Positions 1 to 11,041 of a stretch of 64,000 nt of DNA are shown in pieces. Within the stretch, counting starts at the first letter, position 1. Every line of letters begins with the position of its first letter. Source of the stretch: Asterias rubens (Eukaryota > Echinodermata > Asteroidea > Forcipulatida > Asteriidae); contig NC_047067.1 in the NCBI RefSeq assembly GCF_902459465.1, forward strand, positions 14,148,840-14,212,839. The letters run 5' to 3'. The position numbers and the translations under genes are program-made. The notes below the pieces were generated by a model that worked only from the letters and a program-made list of their open reading frames with translations, did not search any database and was not told where the DNA came from.

Positions 1-140
1 ATATGGTAAATTAACATGGGTTGAAGGAGGAGGATTCAAAAAAGGGTGCTACCAGCAGAAGTTTGTACACAGTTTGCCATATGGGCATGATGGGGGGACA
101 GAGTCTCCGAGGGGGACAGAATCTACTGCTACACTGGCAA
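1..140. repeat. Dispersed repeat, inverted partner at 50525-50665
   Basis: The stretch with ttaacatgggttgaaggagg and the doubled gggggacagaatct motif recurs in inverse arrangement near 50540-50665. It is cut by the window edge. Confidence 0.5.
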
Positions 141-301
141 AGCACTTTGCTCTATCAATCAATCAATCATAGCGCCGTACAGTAGGCTTTCGTAAAAAAG
201 GTGAGCGAGCAAACTTTCGAAATTGGCTAATGAAGAAGATTGCCTGATGTTCTGAGGAAGATGATTGCACATCCTTGGTGCTGTGATAGAAAAGGCATGA
301 T

Positions 302-806
302 CTCCCCAACTGTATATTACTAATAGATGTTAAATTTGAATCGGGGATAAAGAATATTAATTTTGGTTTTTACCCATACATGTACACCTGATGTGTGTCA
401 GCACTGTATACTCAGTACTTTCCAGGAAAGTATCTGAGTATATGTGTTAGCACTGTATACTCAGTACTGACCAGGAAAGTACTCAGTATACAGTGCTAAC
501 ACACATCGGTGTATGGGTAAAAACCAAAATTAATATTCTTTATCCCCGATGCAAATTTAACATCTATTATATCGTTGCGATACCCGATGCCCAAAACATA
601 GGATTGGAACTGCCTCTAGCTGCCGGGCAACCTCGGTAGTCTAGTTGGTAAGACACTGCTCTAGAATTGCAAGGGTCCTGGGTTCGAATCCCACCCGAGT
701 AACATGCCTGTGATATTTTTTCACAGGATTCGGGAAAGTACTGAGTATACAGTGCTAACACACATCGGTGTATGGGTAAAAACCAAAATTAATACTCCCC
801 AACTGT
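302..806 (+). mobile_element. Composite tRNA-derived SINE with 12-bp target duplication
   Basis: CTCCCCAACTGT occurs at 302-313 and again at 795-806. Between them are two SINE tails head-to-head (323-567, arms over 100 bases) followed by a complete copy: a tRNA-like head with GGTAGTCTAGTTGG (A box) and GGTTCGAATCC (B box) at about 632-700, then the body CAGTGCTAACACACATCGG and the end GGTAAAAACCAAAATTAATA. Non-autonomous; it needs LINE enzymes. Confidence 0.75.
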
Positions 807-1255
807 GTTTGGTTCTTTGAATGTGAACAATTTAAGTTTGGGAACAGGAACCCACATTTCTGACAGGTTCTTTGGAGATAAATCTAGCGATTAATGTGAT
901 AAAATTTAAGCTGGCTAACATTTCACCGTACAGGAATTGGAATTAAGATGTTCAGAGCCACACTTCTCAGCAGATAGACAAACTGTGTGATTTTGTTGGC
1001 CTTTATTTTTTTTTTCAGGCTGCTTAAATTTCTTTGGACACCCCTGCAGTCCACTTTGGACTGGTCCGATTTATACGATGGAGAATTGTACACAAGTTAG
1101 GAACCGCGGCTAGTCTAAAACTTGCCTGCACAAATACAAAGCCTGCCATTCATTGTTTGTGTTATCATTATAAATCTGTGCCCTTTCTGCCAAAGTCTTG
1201 TCATTTTATCCTTGATGTATTTATGATGGCAGGGCACCAATGATTTAAGCTGCAA
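807..1255. other. No gene or recognised repeat
   Basis: A+T-rich DNA; a 69-codon open frame at 1034-1243 resembles nothing I know and has no splice or context support. Confidence 0.4.
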
Positions 1256-1256
1256 T

Positions 1257-1510
1257 GGACAAAAAGTGGACACTAATGGTAATTGTCAAAGACCAGTCGT
1301 CTCACTTGGTGTATCTCAACATATGCATAAAATAACAAACCTGTGAAAATTTGAGCTCAATCGGTTGTCGTAGTTGCAAGATATTAATGAAAGAAAAAAA
1401 CACCCTGGTCACAAAAAAGTTGTGTGCTTTCAGATGCTTGATTTCGAGACCTCAAATTCTAAACTTGAGGTATCAAAAATCAAATTCATGGGAAATTACA
1501 TGGAGGTCAG
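1257..1510 (+). mobile_element. TTAA-family palindromic element, partial
   Basis: It shares with the full copies (for example 44272-44634) the string ggtaattgtcaaagaccagt, then ctcacttggtgtatctcaac and the centre tgctttcagatgcttgattt. Right arm missing. Confidence 0.65.
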
Positions 1511-1579
1511 AGTTCCGAACTAGCCCAAGTTCTACTTTGAATTCAACAAATAGGCAATTTACACAAAGACCTAAACTAT

Positions 1580-1640
1580 GTTTTAGGCCTATAACTTCCA
1601 GTCCTTATTTAGGCCTATAATTTCCAGTCCTTATTTGGAC
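1580..1640 (+). repeat. Two-copy 28-bp tandem repeat
   Basis: taggcctataacttccagtc plus cttattt is repeated once with a single change. Confidence 0.6.
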
Positions 1641-1739
1641 AACAGCTTTGATATTGTGGTAAAAATATTGTCCCGTTCAAGCTCGCCCTGACATAAAGCG
1701 CATTGCCGCACTGCCTTACTGGCTTGTAACACCCCTTTC

Positions 1740-3330
1740 ACAGAATGGTTTAGTCCAACTCGGCCGCGGCTCGGCAGTTCGTCAAACAAACAGGCTGGAC
1801 TACCTGCGGTTCAGCGCTTGGTGACCAAAAAATAGAGCATTGAACATATCAGGAAGTCAACAAAAGTCTGGTACTTTTTTGCCCTTATTCTTCAAAATAT
1901 TTTCTCAATGGTGTTATTTAAGGATTCATTAGACATTGAGGATTAAGATCGTGTTCCTAGAACTGGTCATGATTTTCAAAAGTGGTAAAAATGGAACAAA
2001 TCTGTTGATTAGCTGTCAAAATTGTATGTGTTTGGCCATTTCGCCCTGTACGATTCGAATTTAGCTCGTAGTCCTCAGACTTTGCATCGGTAGGAGGGTT
2101 ACGTTATCGCAACTAGACTAAACAAAACACTAGCCTAAAATTCAAGGCTCCAATTGTACACGAATGCAGGCCAAAGGCCAGTAATTTTAGTGTAGAGCCA
2201 GTTAAATTACAGCGATCTTATGTCTTTCAATTGAGCAACAATCGTACTCATGTACACTGTGCAAAATCTTGAATAGTAACACACCTATCAATTGTTGACA
2301 TTGAGTGAGTTGCAATAACGTAACCCTCCTCGTCGTTGGGAGGAGGGTTACGTTATCGCAACTAACATCAAGGCTGAAAAAAAAACAAAAAAAAAACTCA
2401 TTTTTACAAAAAGGGATGTATCTCATTGAGGTACTTCTAAAGCGGTCTAATATTTTGGGCCTCCTTAACGTTATACGTTTTACAACCGTTAGCCAGCAAT
2501 CTGAAGTTTCTTTTGTACTACACTATCAAAACTTTCCCCACATACTCAATATACATTCATAATGCTTGTATTTCCTGTTTGTTGAGTAATATTAAAAAAC
2601 ATCGTCAACAAATGCTATTTTCTGCTCGTAAAACGTATAGCGTCAAGGAGGCCCAAAATATTAGACCCCTATAAAAAGGCTCACAGGGGAGCCTTGTAGT
2701 TTCTAGAAGTATCATTGAGGTAAATTAGATACTATATTATTTCATATCGAATGATAAGTGGTGGCTCCATACGGAAACTTTTCCCAACTGTGGCTTAGTT
2801 CAATCGAACAGGCTGGACTACCTGCTGGTTCAGCGCTTGGTGACCAAAAAATAAAGAGTTGAACATATCAGGAAGTCAAAAAACATGTGATGCTACAGTG
2901 TACAGGTTCAAAGGAAAAGTTTCCGTATGGCGCCACCACTTTTTCATTCGATATCAAACAATATAGTATCTAATTTACCTCAATGAGATATCCCTTTTTG
3001 TAAAAATCAGTGAAAAAGTGGTGGCGCCATACGGAAAGTTATCCGGTTCAAATATCAACCAGGGAAATTTGTGTCTTGTGACTGTTTCGCTCCGGGATCT
3101 GGTATTTTTTTGTCCTCATTCTTCAAAATATTTTCTCAATGTTGTTATAAGGATTCAACTGTGGCTTAGTTTGTCATTGTTCAGATGGAAACAGGTTAAA
3201 TACGTTACCTGTGTCACTGACACTGTCACTGTACTACATTTATGTATAATCCAGGAATCAGGATTTTCTTTCTTGTTTTGATTCTCAATCTGGTCCCGTA
3301 CCGTACTTCTGGCCCAAATAAACATGGTAA
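1740..3330. repeat. Mosaic of nested inverted repeats
   Basis: Three inverted pairs stand out: ggagggttacgttatcgcaa (2092 and 2340, inverse at 2312); ggtctaatattttgggcctc (about 2442, inverse at 2630-2669); and an approximately 80-base pair of arms at 2709-2790 and 2910-2992 containing tggcgccatacggaaa. The string caggctggactacctgc near 1790 recurs near 2810. No coding potential. Confidence 0.6.
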
Positions 3331-4065
3331 ACATTTTTTAGCAAAAATTTGAGCCTTACTATTATAGCATAACTTATAAATCAAAAGAAAAACAAGATAG
3401 ATACCTATTTAGGAGAAAGTTAGAAATAGACTAAAGAATAGAGTAAAAAATCTAGCCCAATTCTAATTCCAACCTCGCCTAACGACGTCTCCAACCGTGC
3501 CAACGTTGTCGTTACCTACCTTATCCATCAAGACTTGTCCATTAGAAAACTTGGGAAGGTGATACTCCCGCACATTATATGGCGACTCGCTGATAAAACA
3601 CCACATTATTAAACATTACTTCGGCAATCTCAGAGCTCAACTATCAACTAATAACTGCTCTTTTCCAGCAAATTTGAGCCTTAATTCGTCATGGTTGTGT
3701 GTGCAGTTTTTTACACCAGCTCAGCCATTTGCCTGCTGTCTAAAATAGTCTGGTCTTCTTCAATCCGAATTGATATCTTCCAACAAGAGGAAATACGTCT
3801 AAGTACATGTCCATCACTGTCCAACCATGTTTAGAGAGAGGTCGACCAAACAAAAAGAAAACAAACAACAAAATGAACAATAAAGGTTGTTTACTGTCAA
3901 GGCAGAATTCCCTTCACCCATTGTATTCTTTGACCGTGTAAGGATTGCTATTGAATATGTGTATCCATTAATGAGACAATTGCCTTGAAATTATGTTATT
4001 TATCGATGAAAATTAACAATGGTAAAAAAAAAGATCCATTGCCCTTTTCGAAACCAAGGTTTCTT
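3331..4065. other. No gene or recognised repeat
   Basis: A+T-rich sequence without long open frames, clear inverted repeats or tRNA boxes. Confidence 0.4.
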
Positions 4066-4069
4066 GTTT

Positions 4070-4216
4070 AGGCTTATTTCACAAAGAGTTTAGATTAGTC
4101 TTATCTCGAGGAGTAACTTGTCTTGACTAAACTTAATTGGGACTAGTTTTGTGAAATAGGAGGTCAATCTTCACAAAGGTCCTAACATTTAGGACTAGTC
4201 CTAGGACTCTTTGTGA
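4070..4216. mobile_element. TTTCACAAAG palindromic element
   Basis: Member of a family with ends ATTTCACAAAGAGTTAG and its inverse around repeated 'aggactagtccta' motifs. Other copies: 27030-27181, 28899-29300 (split), 37594-37732, 41480-41626, 43535-43640. Confidence 0.6.
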
Positions 4217-5530
4217 GTTGTTACTAACTACATCCCAAACCGTGGAAGTTATCATTTTCACAGAACAGCGGATTCCATCTCGAATGGTTTGTAAGTACTT
4301 GTTTTTAGTTGATGAATCATTTTCACATTCTGATGGTTCATACGTATTGACGATTATAATATTTATTATATACTTCCTTTTAATTTAATATCTGACGTAG
4401 GTCGGCTACATGGACGGTTAAAAACTTGTTTTAAACAAAGGGTGCTTTAGCCTAGTGCAACGTCAAGGTGAATTACGAACTTTTACTTGGCACTTTGTGC
4501 CCTAACTGGCTTGCATAGGGCTTTTTGTGCCCTTGAATTTGCCGGACGGTATTCGGTGCTTGGTTGAGGGGTTGCATTATTAAATGGTTGTGCGTCATCA
4601 AGATAACGGCAAACTACGTCTGGAAAGGAAATCTCCTTCGCCCTTTATTAAAACCCAAATCAATTTAATTAGCACGTGGTGAGGAAGAATATAAGTTTAA
4701 CAAGGGGGTGGGTCTTGAAAAGGGTTTACATCCAGAGGACTAAGTTGCTAAGCGAGAAGGTAGTGTAGGAGGGCCCGCCGATGTCATGCCCGGGAATTTT
4801 TTTAAGTAGAGGCTCTCTGGTGCAATCTGGACCATTTCAGACTGACAATTAAATTCATCTTGAAGATCACTTAATGCAACACTTTTCAAGAAAGATGCAT
4901 TTTGTGTAATAATTGGGCAGGGTTATAAACAGCCTAAGCTCTGCATGGCTTAGGCATCGTCTGCTGCCCGTTTGAAGTCCCACAATAACAGGCCGGACGA
5001 GTGTAGTTTTCAAAATCACCAACAGAGCCCAAGCCTATCATTATGCCAATATCGTGGTTTCGAAAAGGCCCGAAGTTTTCTAAAACTGCCCAGATAATCT
5101 TCAAGATTTATTACAAACTTTTCATCGAGATGAGACTAGTTTAACCACTTTGTGTGACATCCACCCATAGCTAGCTGTGAACAAAAGAGGTCCACATAGT
5201 GAAGGGTCTTGAAACACTATGTGGACTTACACACACGTCAGCACAGTGCTATTTACAGAGTTGAATAATACAATTTCCCTGAAGTGAACACAGAGTGACT
5301 GCAACACAGAGAAGTGTGCCCTTGTGGGGTCTTTCAATGTACCCCACAAGGTAATTCTTTAGAAATGTGAATATTAGAACAATGGCAGGACCCCACAAAC
5401 TGGATATGTAAGGTTGTGTCCTAGTGAGCTTGTTTGTTAGGGGTATTTTGGGTAATATAATCTCTTTGTTTCTTGTTCTTTACTTTTAATAGGTCACACA
5501 ATAAGTTGGTGGGAGCATATATTGCGATCA
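4217..5530. other. No gene or recognised repeat
   Basis: No supported coding region; longest frames are short and lack splice context. Confidence 0.4.
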
Positions 5531-5531
5531 T

Positions 5532-5917
5532 TTAAAGACAGTGGACACTATTGGTAATTACTAAAAATAATTATTATCATAAAACCTTTCTTGATTACGA
5601 GAAATGGGGTAAGGTTGATAGTATAAAACATTGTGAGAAACAGCTCCCTCTGAAGTGACGTAGTTTTCGAGAAAGAAGTAGTTTTCCACGAATTTGATTT
5701 TGAGACCTCAGATTTAGACTCTTTGAGGTCTCGAAATCAGCATCTGAAAGCACACAACCTCGTGTGACAAGGGTGTTTTTTCTGTCATTGATATCTCGCA
5801 ACTTCGATGACCGATTGAGCTTAAATTTTCACAGGTTTGTTATTTGATGCATATGTTGAGATACACCAACTGTGAAGACTGGTCTTTGACAATTACCAAT
5901 AGTATCCATGTCTTTAA
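5532..5917. mobile_element. TTAA-flanked palindromic MITE, full length
   Basis: Starts TTAAAGACAGTGGACACTAT and ends with the inverse CATGTCTTTAA; two arms of about 180 bases converge on a centre near 5700-5720 (gagacctcagattta / tgaggtctc). It is non-coding. Confidence 0.7.
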
Positions 5918-6911
5918 AAATAATAAAACTTGTTGAAGACAAACAAACACAATATTCCAAATTTAATTTTGCAATTATTGTTATTCCATACACATTCGAA
6001 ACCCATTGTGAAGGTAAACCAATGCATTGATCTATACATATCTTTTTTAAATCTTAAATGTAATTACTTACTTCATTACACTACTTCGTATAACTCGGTT
6101 TAAGAAAAAGAAAAGAAAATGAAACTAGAATTAAACTGTTTAACTTTAAGTCAGTACTTGCTACATACTGAGTAAGATCATTAAACATTGGGGACACAAT
6201 TGCTTTTCCTATCAAGTGTAACACAATTGGAAAGAATGTCATAAGGATCCAACAAAAGCTCTTTCCAAAAAACAAAACACAAACTTTACAAAATAGTTTT
6301 AATATTAATCACCTAGAAAATCAACCCCATTACAAGCTATGAATTGTGTATTTAAACTAATGATAATTATTGACAAAATGTGGATAACCGTTTATTATGA
6401 CATTGTAGTCTCAAGATGAAACTCTTAGCACTGTACACAACTCGCCCCAAATTCTCACTCGCTCACAATCTTAAAACCACTAGCATAAATTTTCTTTCAT
6501 ATACAATACTCTTTTTCATAAAACTCTCAAAATGGGTGGATAATATCAAAAAAAGAATTACGCACACATTTCTTTAAAATCACCATAGAAAAACGTAGAC
6601 TGGTTTGAACACAACCATAAGCTTGCATATATTCATTTTTTCTAGCTTCAGTAATAAAGCACACACATGACCAACGTCTCACTTCTCGCACTTTTTCTGT
6701 CACACTCTCGAAAACACACATGTTCTCACCGTTTCTCGCCCTCGCTTTCTCACTAATCAATGAAGACAAAGAGTATAAGGCATAAGGATGTGGAAGCATG
6801 TAATTCTGACACCACAAAGGGTCCAATAGTTTTGAGCTGTTAAACAATTGTATTTTTTATCCTTACCAATCCTTCAAAATACCTTTAAGCAAGGTTTACA
6901 GTTAACAAGCA
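5918..6911. other. A+T-rich DNA without recognised features
   Basis: A 106-codon minus frame at 6527-6847 has no family resemblance and is treated as chance. Confidence 0.4.
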
Positions 6912-7104
6912 GGGCCCAGTTTCATAGAGCTGCTTTAGCACAAAAAGTAGCTTAGCACAACAAAACTATGCTTACCAGAAAATGGTTACCAGCCAATCTA
7001 CCATGTCACATGTACAATTTATAACTGGTGTTCTGCTTATTTCTGCTTAGCAGACAATTGTTAAGCACTATTTTCCGCTTAAGCGACTCAATGAAACTGG
7101 GCCC
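6912..7104. mobile_element. GGGCCC-ended MITE
   Basis: Terminal inverted repeats GGGCCCAGTTTCAT and ATGAAACTGGGCCC, with internal gcttagca/tgctaagc-like motifs. It is one of about a dozen related copies in the window. Confidence 0.7.
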
Positions 7105-7240
7105 AGATCTATAAATATTTGGCCAAAATTATTTAGACCAAATATAAGAATTCAAGTGAAAAGGAAATGGAAACTCCAAAGCACATGTACTCTGGAAAGA
7201 GACTTTTGTGTAATGAGGGACTAAATTATTTGAAGATCAG

Positions 7241-7485
7241 GGCAAAATTTCTTGCCTCTGCCTACTGCCAAATCCTGCGCTTACGATCACCATTCTCCAC
7301 TTACGTGCAAGCGCCATATTTCTGTGCTAGCTGTCTTAAAGCGTAGAATGCCTAGCAACGTGAAGTATGCACGAGCACAAGCAAAGAATCCCTGCTAACC
7401 TGTGAAATACGCTTGACGTAAGCGCAGAGTTCCTTGCAAGTGCCGATTCTTTGATTATGGTAAGCAGAGGCATGAAATTGGGCCC
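7241..7485. mobile_element. GGGCCC-ended MITE, subtype with cctgctaacctgtgaaa
   Basis: Right end gcatgaaattgggccc; interior ccctgctaacctgtgaaata shared with 8664-8926, 48036-48291 and the truncated copy at the right edge of the window. Confidence 0.65.
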
Positions 7486-7849
7486 TGGTTGGAAACATGT
7501 TATACACTGTTTTAACAGTATATTGTATAATTGGATTCCGTACCCACCAAGAGACACCAACATCAGACACACCAACCCTTATATCGTTGTGTCAGAGACA
7601 AAACATTGTATATTTCCTAAAAAGGCTCCAACGTTATGCGCGAGCTTGAAATTGCCAACACGTCTAGCTTAAAATAGCCTGGATGAACACACAAAAACAA
7701 GTTTGCGTCGACATACAACATTTTAGCAAGAAGAAATGTTTACGTTTTTTCAAAAAACGAGATAAAAAGTTTGTGCACTGACGTGATGATATGTATACTT
7801 GTGAAACTCTCATCGAGAAAACATCTTTGAAATACATTGCAATATTGCA

Positions 7850-8075
7850 GTTTATAACACCCCTTTCCAATATTCTGCCTTTCCATTGGTTTAGAGCGTG
7901 TCACATGATATGTCTTAGTTTTACTAGACGACAGCCGTGTGATAGTGCATCGGTTTGCCATGCGCTAGTCCGAAGACTATCACACGGCGTGCAGTACCCA
8001 GACGTCCGTTGCGTGTACGAGGATGATAAATTAATAGTCTGTAACCATTTCGGATTACATGACACCACATGCCTG
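7850..8075 (+). repeat. Dispersed repeat with partner at 23110-23348
   Basis: ccagacgtccgttgcgtgta and gcatcggtttgccatgcgc recur in inverse orientation in KPNB1 intron 11. An internal short palindrome lies at gccgtgtgatag/ctatcacacggc. Confidence 0.65.
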
Positions 8076-8663
8076 GGTACCAGTCGCAGCAATGGTCAAT
8101 GTATGGTGTTCTGGCTGGCAACATATTTTTGTTAAGAAAATTGTTGCTAAGCAAGTGTTTTATTGTTTTATGCTTACAGGCTTTATGAAATTGGACCCTG
8201 GCCAGATACTCGGCACACACGCACAACAGTATAATGTTTCAATGCCAGCTGTCATTGTCTTCAATCCACAATAAACTGTTCTGGTGCAAATTCACATTTT
8301 CCTCTTCCTCACAGCGTTATAGAACTAATTTTTACTGAGGGGGGTTAAAAAAGCTTGACCTTATCGGGCTTGCAGTAAATTTGTCGAACCAGTCTCTCTA
8401 GTACATCAACATATTTCACAAAATGTTTTGTCACTTGAATCTTGTGCAGAATTTTCTCGTTTCATACTTTTTCGGTTCTTTACTTTTTCAAATCTGTTTC
8501 AAACTAGGCACCCCAAAAAAGATTTGCCTCATTCTGTTCTGGTTGCGTTTATATTATGTTATTTGATCCATGTGATTTGCTCATATAAAAAAATAGTATT
8601 TAGGACTAAATTCATTGTCGGAGCAAATCTTAGAAGTCAAGCAGACTTTCCACATAAGAACAG

Positions 8664-8930
8664 GGCCCAAATTCACCAAATTCATGGCTCTGCTTACCGC
8701 CGAATTCTGCTCTTATTGATCATCACTCTCTGCTTCCTCAGCAACCACCGAATTTCTGCGCTAGCAGTGTAAGCAGAGAATGCTTAGTAACGTGGAGTTC
8801 GCACAAACACAAGTGCAAATTCCCTGCTAACCCGTGAAACACGCTTGCCATACGCGCAGAATTCCCTGCTTCTGCAAGCGCTGATTCTTCGCTTATGGTA
8901 AGCAGACCCATAAAAGTGGGCCAAGGTCCG
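8664..8930. mobile_element. GGGCCC-ended MITE, diverged copy
   Basis: Begins gggcccaaattcacc and ends aaaagtgggcc; same interior as 7241-7485. Confidence 0.6.
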
Positions 8931-9124
8931 TTATTGAATGACATCTCTGAATTTTGCCTAATGAAAGAAGCCATTGAAAAAAAACTTGAAATTCTTCATC
9001 GCACAACACAAGCAGTCTCACAGGGTTTTAACCAAGGAATTCTTCAAAATTGCTACTAGAGATTTGAAACACAAGGTTTTATAAATTCCATCATTAAATG
9101 TAATGAAACATATACATTATATTT

Positions 9125-9640
9125 CTTTCTATTCAGTCCTCATTCAGTGCCGCTTGTAGTACCATTTTACATATCGGTCACAAAAGGGCACAAGATTGGA
9201 AAAAATCCTGCCCTTAACTCTCACAATTTGTTTATTTTACACTCACAGAAACCGTAGTAACAATTCCTTACCCAGTACCATTTTGCATATCGGTCACAAA
9301 AGAGCACTAGATGAAATTTTGTTTTGTCCCAAACTCTCAAATTTTGTTTATTTTGGACACACAGAAACCATAGAAACAATTCCTCACTCAGTACCATTTT
9401 AAGTACCGCTTTACGTATCGGTCCAAAAAGAAAACTTTGTTTATTTTGGACTCACAGTAACCATAGTAACACTTACTCACTCAGTACGCTTTTGCAGATC
9501 AGTCACAAAAGCGCACAAGATGAGAAAACAATCTTGCCCTTAACTCTCACATTTTGTTTATTTGGACTCACAGTAACCATAGTAACAGTTCATCCTCACT
9601 CAGTTTATACTACACCTCCCGCTCACTCATTCACACTCAG
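9125..9640 (+). repeat. Degenerate tandem repeat, units about 95-117 bp
   Basis: The marker agtaccattttgcatatcgg or variants occurs near 9158, 9275, 9390 and 9483, each followed by ggactcacagtaaccatagt-like sequence. About four and a half units; overlapping open frames here are by-products. Confidence 0.6.
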
Positions 9641-9984
9641 CTCACTCTTGATCATACAGCTTTGACTGTATGGCCATTTGGTTTTATTTTGCCGTCGCCA
9701 TCAGTCCGTCGTCACAGCTTGGTCTGCTGGCAGGGCATGAGGTGATTATATCTCATGTTGTTTGTTTGTTTGTTTGTGAAGCCACCAGTGTGTGTAAACA
9801 ATCACATTGCTGGGGGTGGCGTGAACTGCAATCAAAGCACACACAAATCAATACTTGATTATACAACTTAAAATTAGGGTCAGAGATAGGTAAATACTCC
9901 ACAAAATAATGACTATAAAATCTTGCTTGGTTTGGACAAAATTTTGCATAAGAATTCCCCATCTATATAGGATTTAAGGCATTG

Positions 9985-10205
9985 CATGGTGAGGTATCAA
10001 TATATATCTGATTTGCGGTAACACAATATGTGTATCTACTTGCCAGGTAGATTATGTTCTTCATTATATTCTACTACCTCGGAGAAGTCTCTTGGACAAG
10101 TCTCCCGAATTCTGAAAATCTACTGCACGATGGTAGAACATAAAGCAAGACAAGTTCTCAAAAAAACATAATCTACCTGGCAAGTAGATACACACATGGT
10201 GTGTG
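9985..10205. mobile_element. Palindromic element with 30-bp inverted arms
   Basis: tgtgtatctacttgccaggt (from about 10029) and its inverse (ending about 10195) frame an 'agaagtctcttggacaagtctcc' type core. Its ends resemble the 11940-12205 family. Confidence 0.6.
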
Positions 10206-10359
10206 CAATGCCTGAAACCTTCATATTTGATTATACACTGAAGTGGACAGGGCCATCATTTATCAATCAAAACAATTTTGCATTTAGTAATTCCTCAATA
10301 AGTCAAAGGGGAAATTAACTACAGAACACATAGTAGCTTCAAACTTGCAAACCAAATCG

Positions 10360-10510
10360 ATCAGGAGTGACTCTAGGTCGACTGAAAAAATTGTGGTTTC
10401 AGACAGGCGAACTTAAAACAACATTTACATTGGGTTCATCTCATAACAAGATCCATGTCTGAAACCAAGGCCCTCCAGAGTCATTCCGATCGACTGCAAA
10501 AGTCAATCTT
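10360..10510. repeat. Imperfect inverted repeat
   Basis: gtgactctaggtcgactg and gtggtttcagac recur inverted as gtctgaaacc and cagagtcattccgatcgact. Confidence 0.45.
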
Positions 10511-10671
10511 TCGACTTATTGCGTGTCCAGTCAATTCTAACTGTTTCACGTTTATGTTTTAGAACTTTGTTCAGCACGACTCTAGAGCGCCCGTCTGAAG
10601 CAGGTGTAATATCATTTTTAATTTAATAGATGGAGTTGCAGTACCTGCTGCTAAAACTTAGGATACAAACT

Positions 10672-10862
10672 GCCTCTAGCTACCGGGCAATCTCAGTGGT
10701 CTAGTTGGTATGACACTGCTCTAGAATCGCCAAGGTCATAGGTTCGAATCCCACCCGAGTAATATGCCTGTGATATTTTGTTCACAGAGCTCGGGAGAGT
10801 ATTGAGTAAACACTGCTTACACACATCGATGTTACTTGGTAAACCAAAATTAATATAATTTA
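10672..10862 (+). mobile_element. tRNA-derived SINE abutting KPNB1 last exon
   Basis: The same family as the left-edge composite: A box GTGGTCTAGTTGG, B box GGTTCGAATCC, body and end accaaaattaatat. Its 3' end lies 14 bases from the last recognisable KPNB1 codon, in the opposite orientation. Confidence 0.75.
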
Positions 10863-10875
10863 AATTTGTACCAAC
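10693..10875 (-). other. Open frame running from the last KPNB1 exon into a SINE
   Basis: If no splice occurs after MKITQ, the frame continues for 60 residues (starting VGTNLNYINFG, ending YQLDH) and stops at 10693. Almost all of it is the reverse complement of a tRNA-derived SINE. It could be an exonised C-terminal tail, or intron beyond a small unfound final exon. No polyadenylation signal could be tied to either model. Confidence 0.35.
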
Positions 10876-11041
10876 CTGGGTTATTTTCATTGTTGCGGCT
10901 TTTCTGACCTCCCTGGTGGCCCACAGCGCCAGTTGCTTTGTCTTGCCGACCTTTGACCTTCGACCTTCCGTCAGGATTTCTTGAACTAACTGTCGATCCA
11001 TGAGCTCAACCACGCCGTTTTTAAACGTAGAACAAAGGTCA
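10876..11041 (-). CDS. KPNB1: KPNB1 exon 22, last recognisable coding exon
   Basis: Residues 825-880, with [20 protein letters not shown] and [15 protein letters not shown]. Human importin beta stops a few residues after the matching RKLKNQA. Here a possible donor (CAG|GTTGGT) ends the exon at 10876; without splicing, the frame stays open to a TGA at 10693-10695. Confidence 0.9.

Noticed and set aside
632..700. Functional tRNA gene
   Set aside because: A and B boxes are present but the acceptor stem does not pair and the sequence continues into a SINE body; the same holds for the heads at 10690, 17700, 20780 and 27880.
6527..6847. 106-codon minus-strand frame
   Set aside because: Low-complexity codon use and no recognisable motif; expected by chance in this much DNA.
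7924..8226. 100-codon minus-strand frame and its relative near 23077-23373
   Set aside because: Both are open frames across copies of one dispersed repeat, on opposite relative strands and in different frames.
9196..9665. Overlapping plus-strand frames at 9.2-9.7 kb
   Set aside because: They follow a degenerate tandem repeat whose unit length changes between copies.
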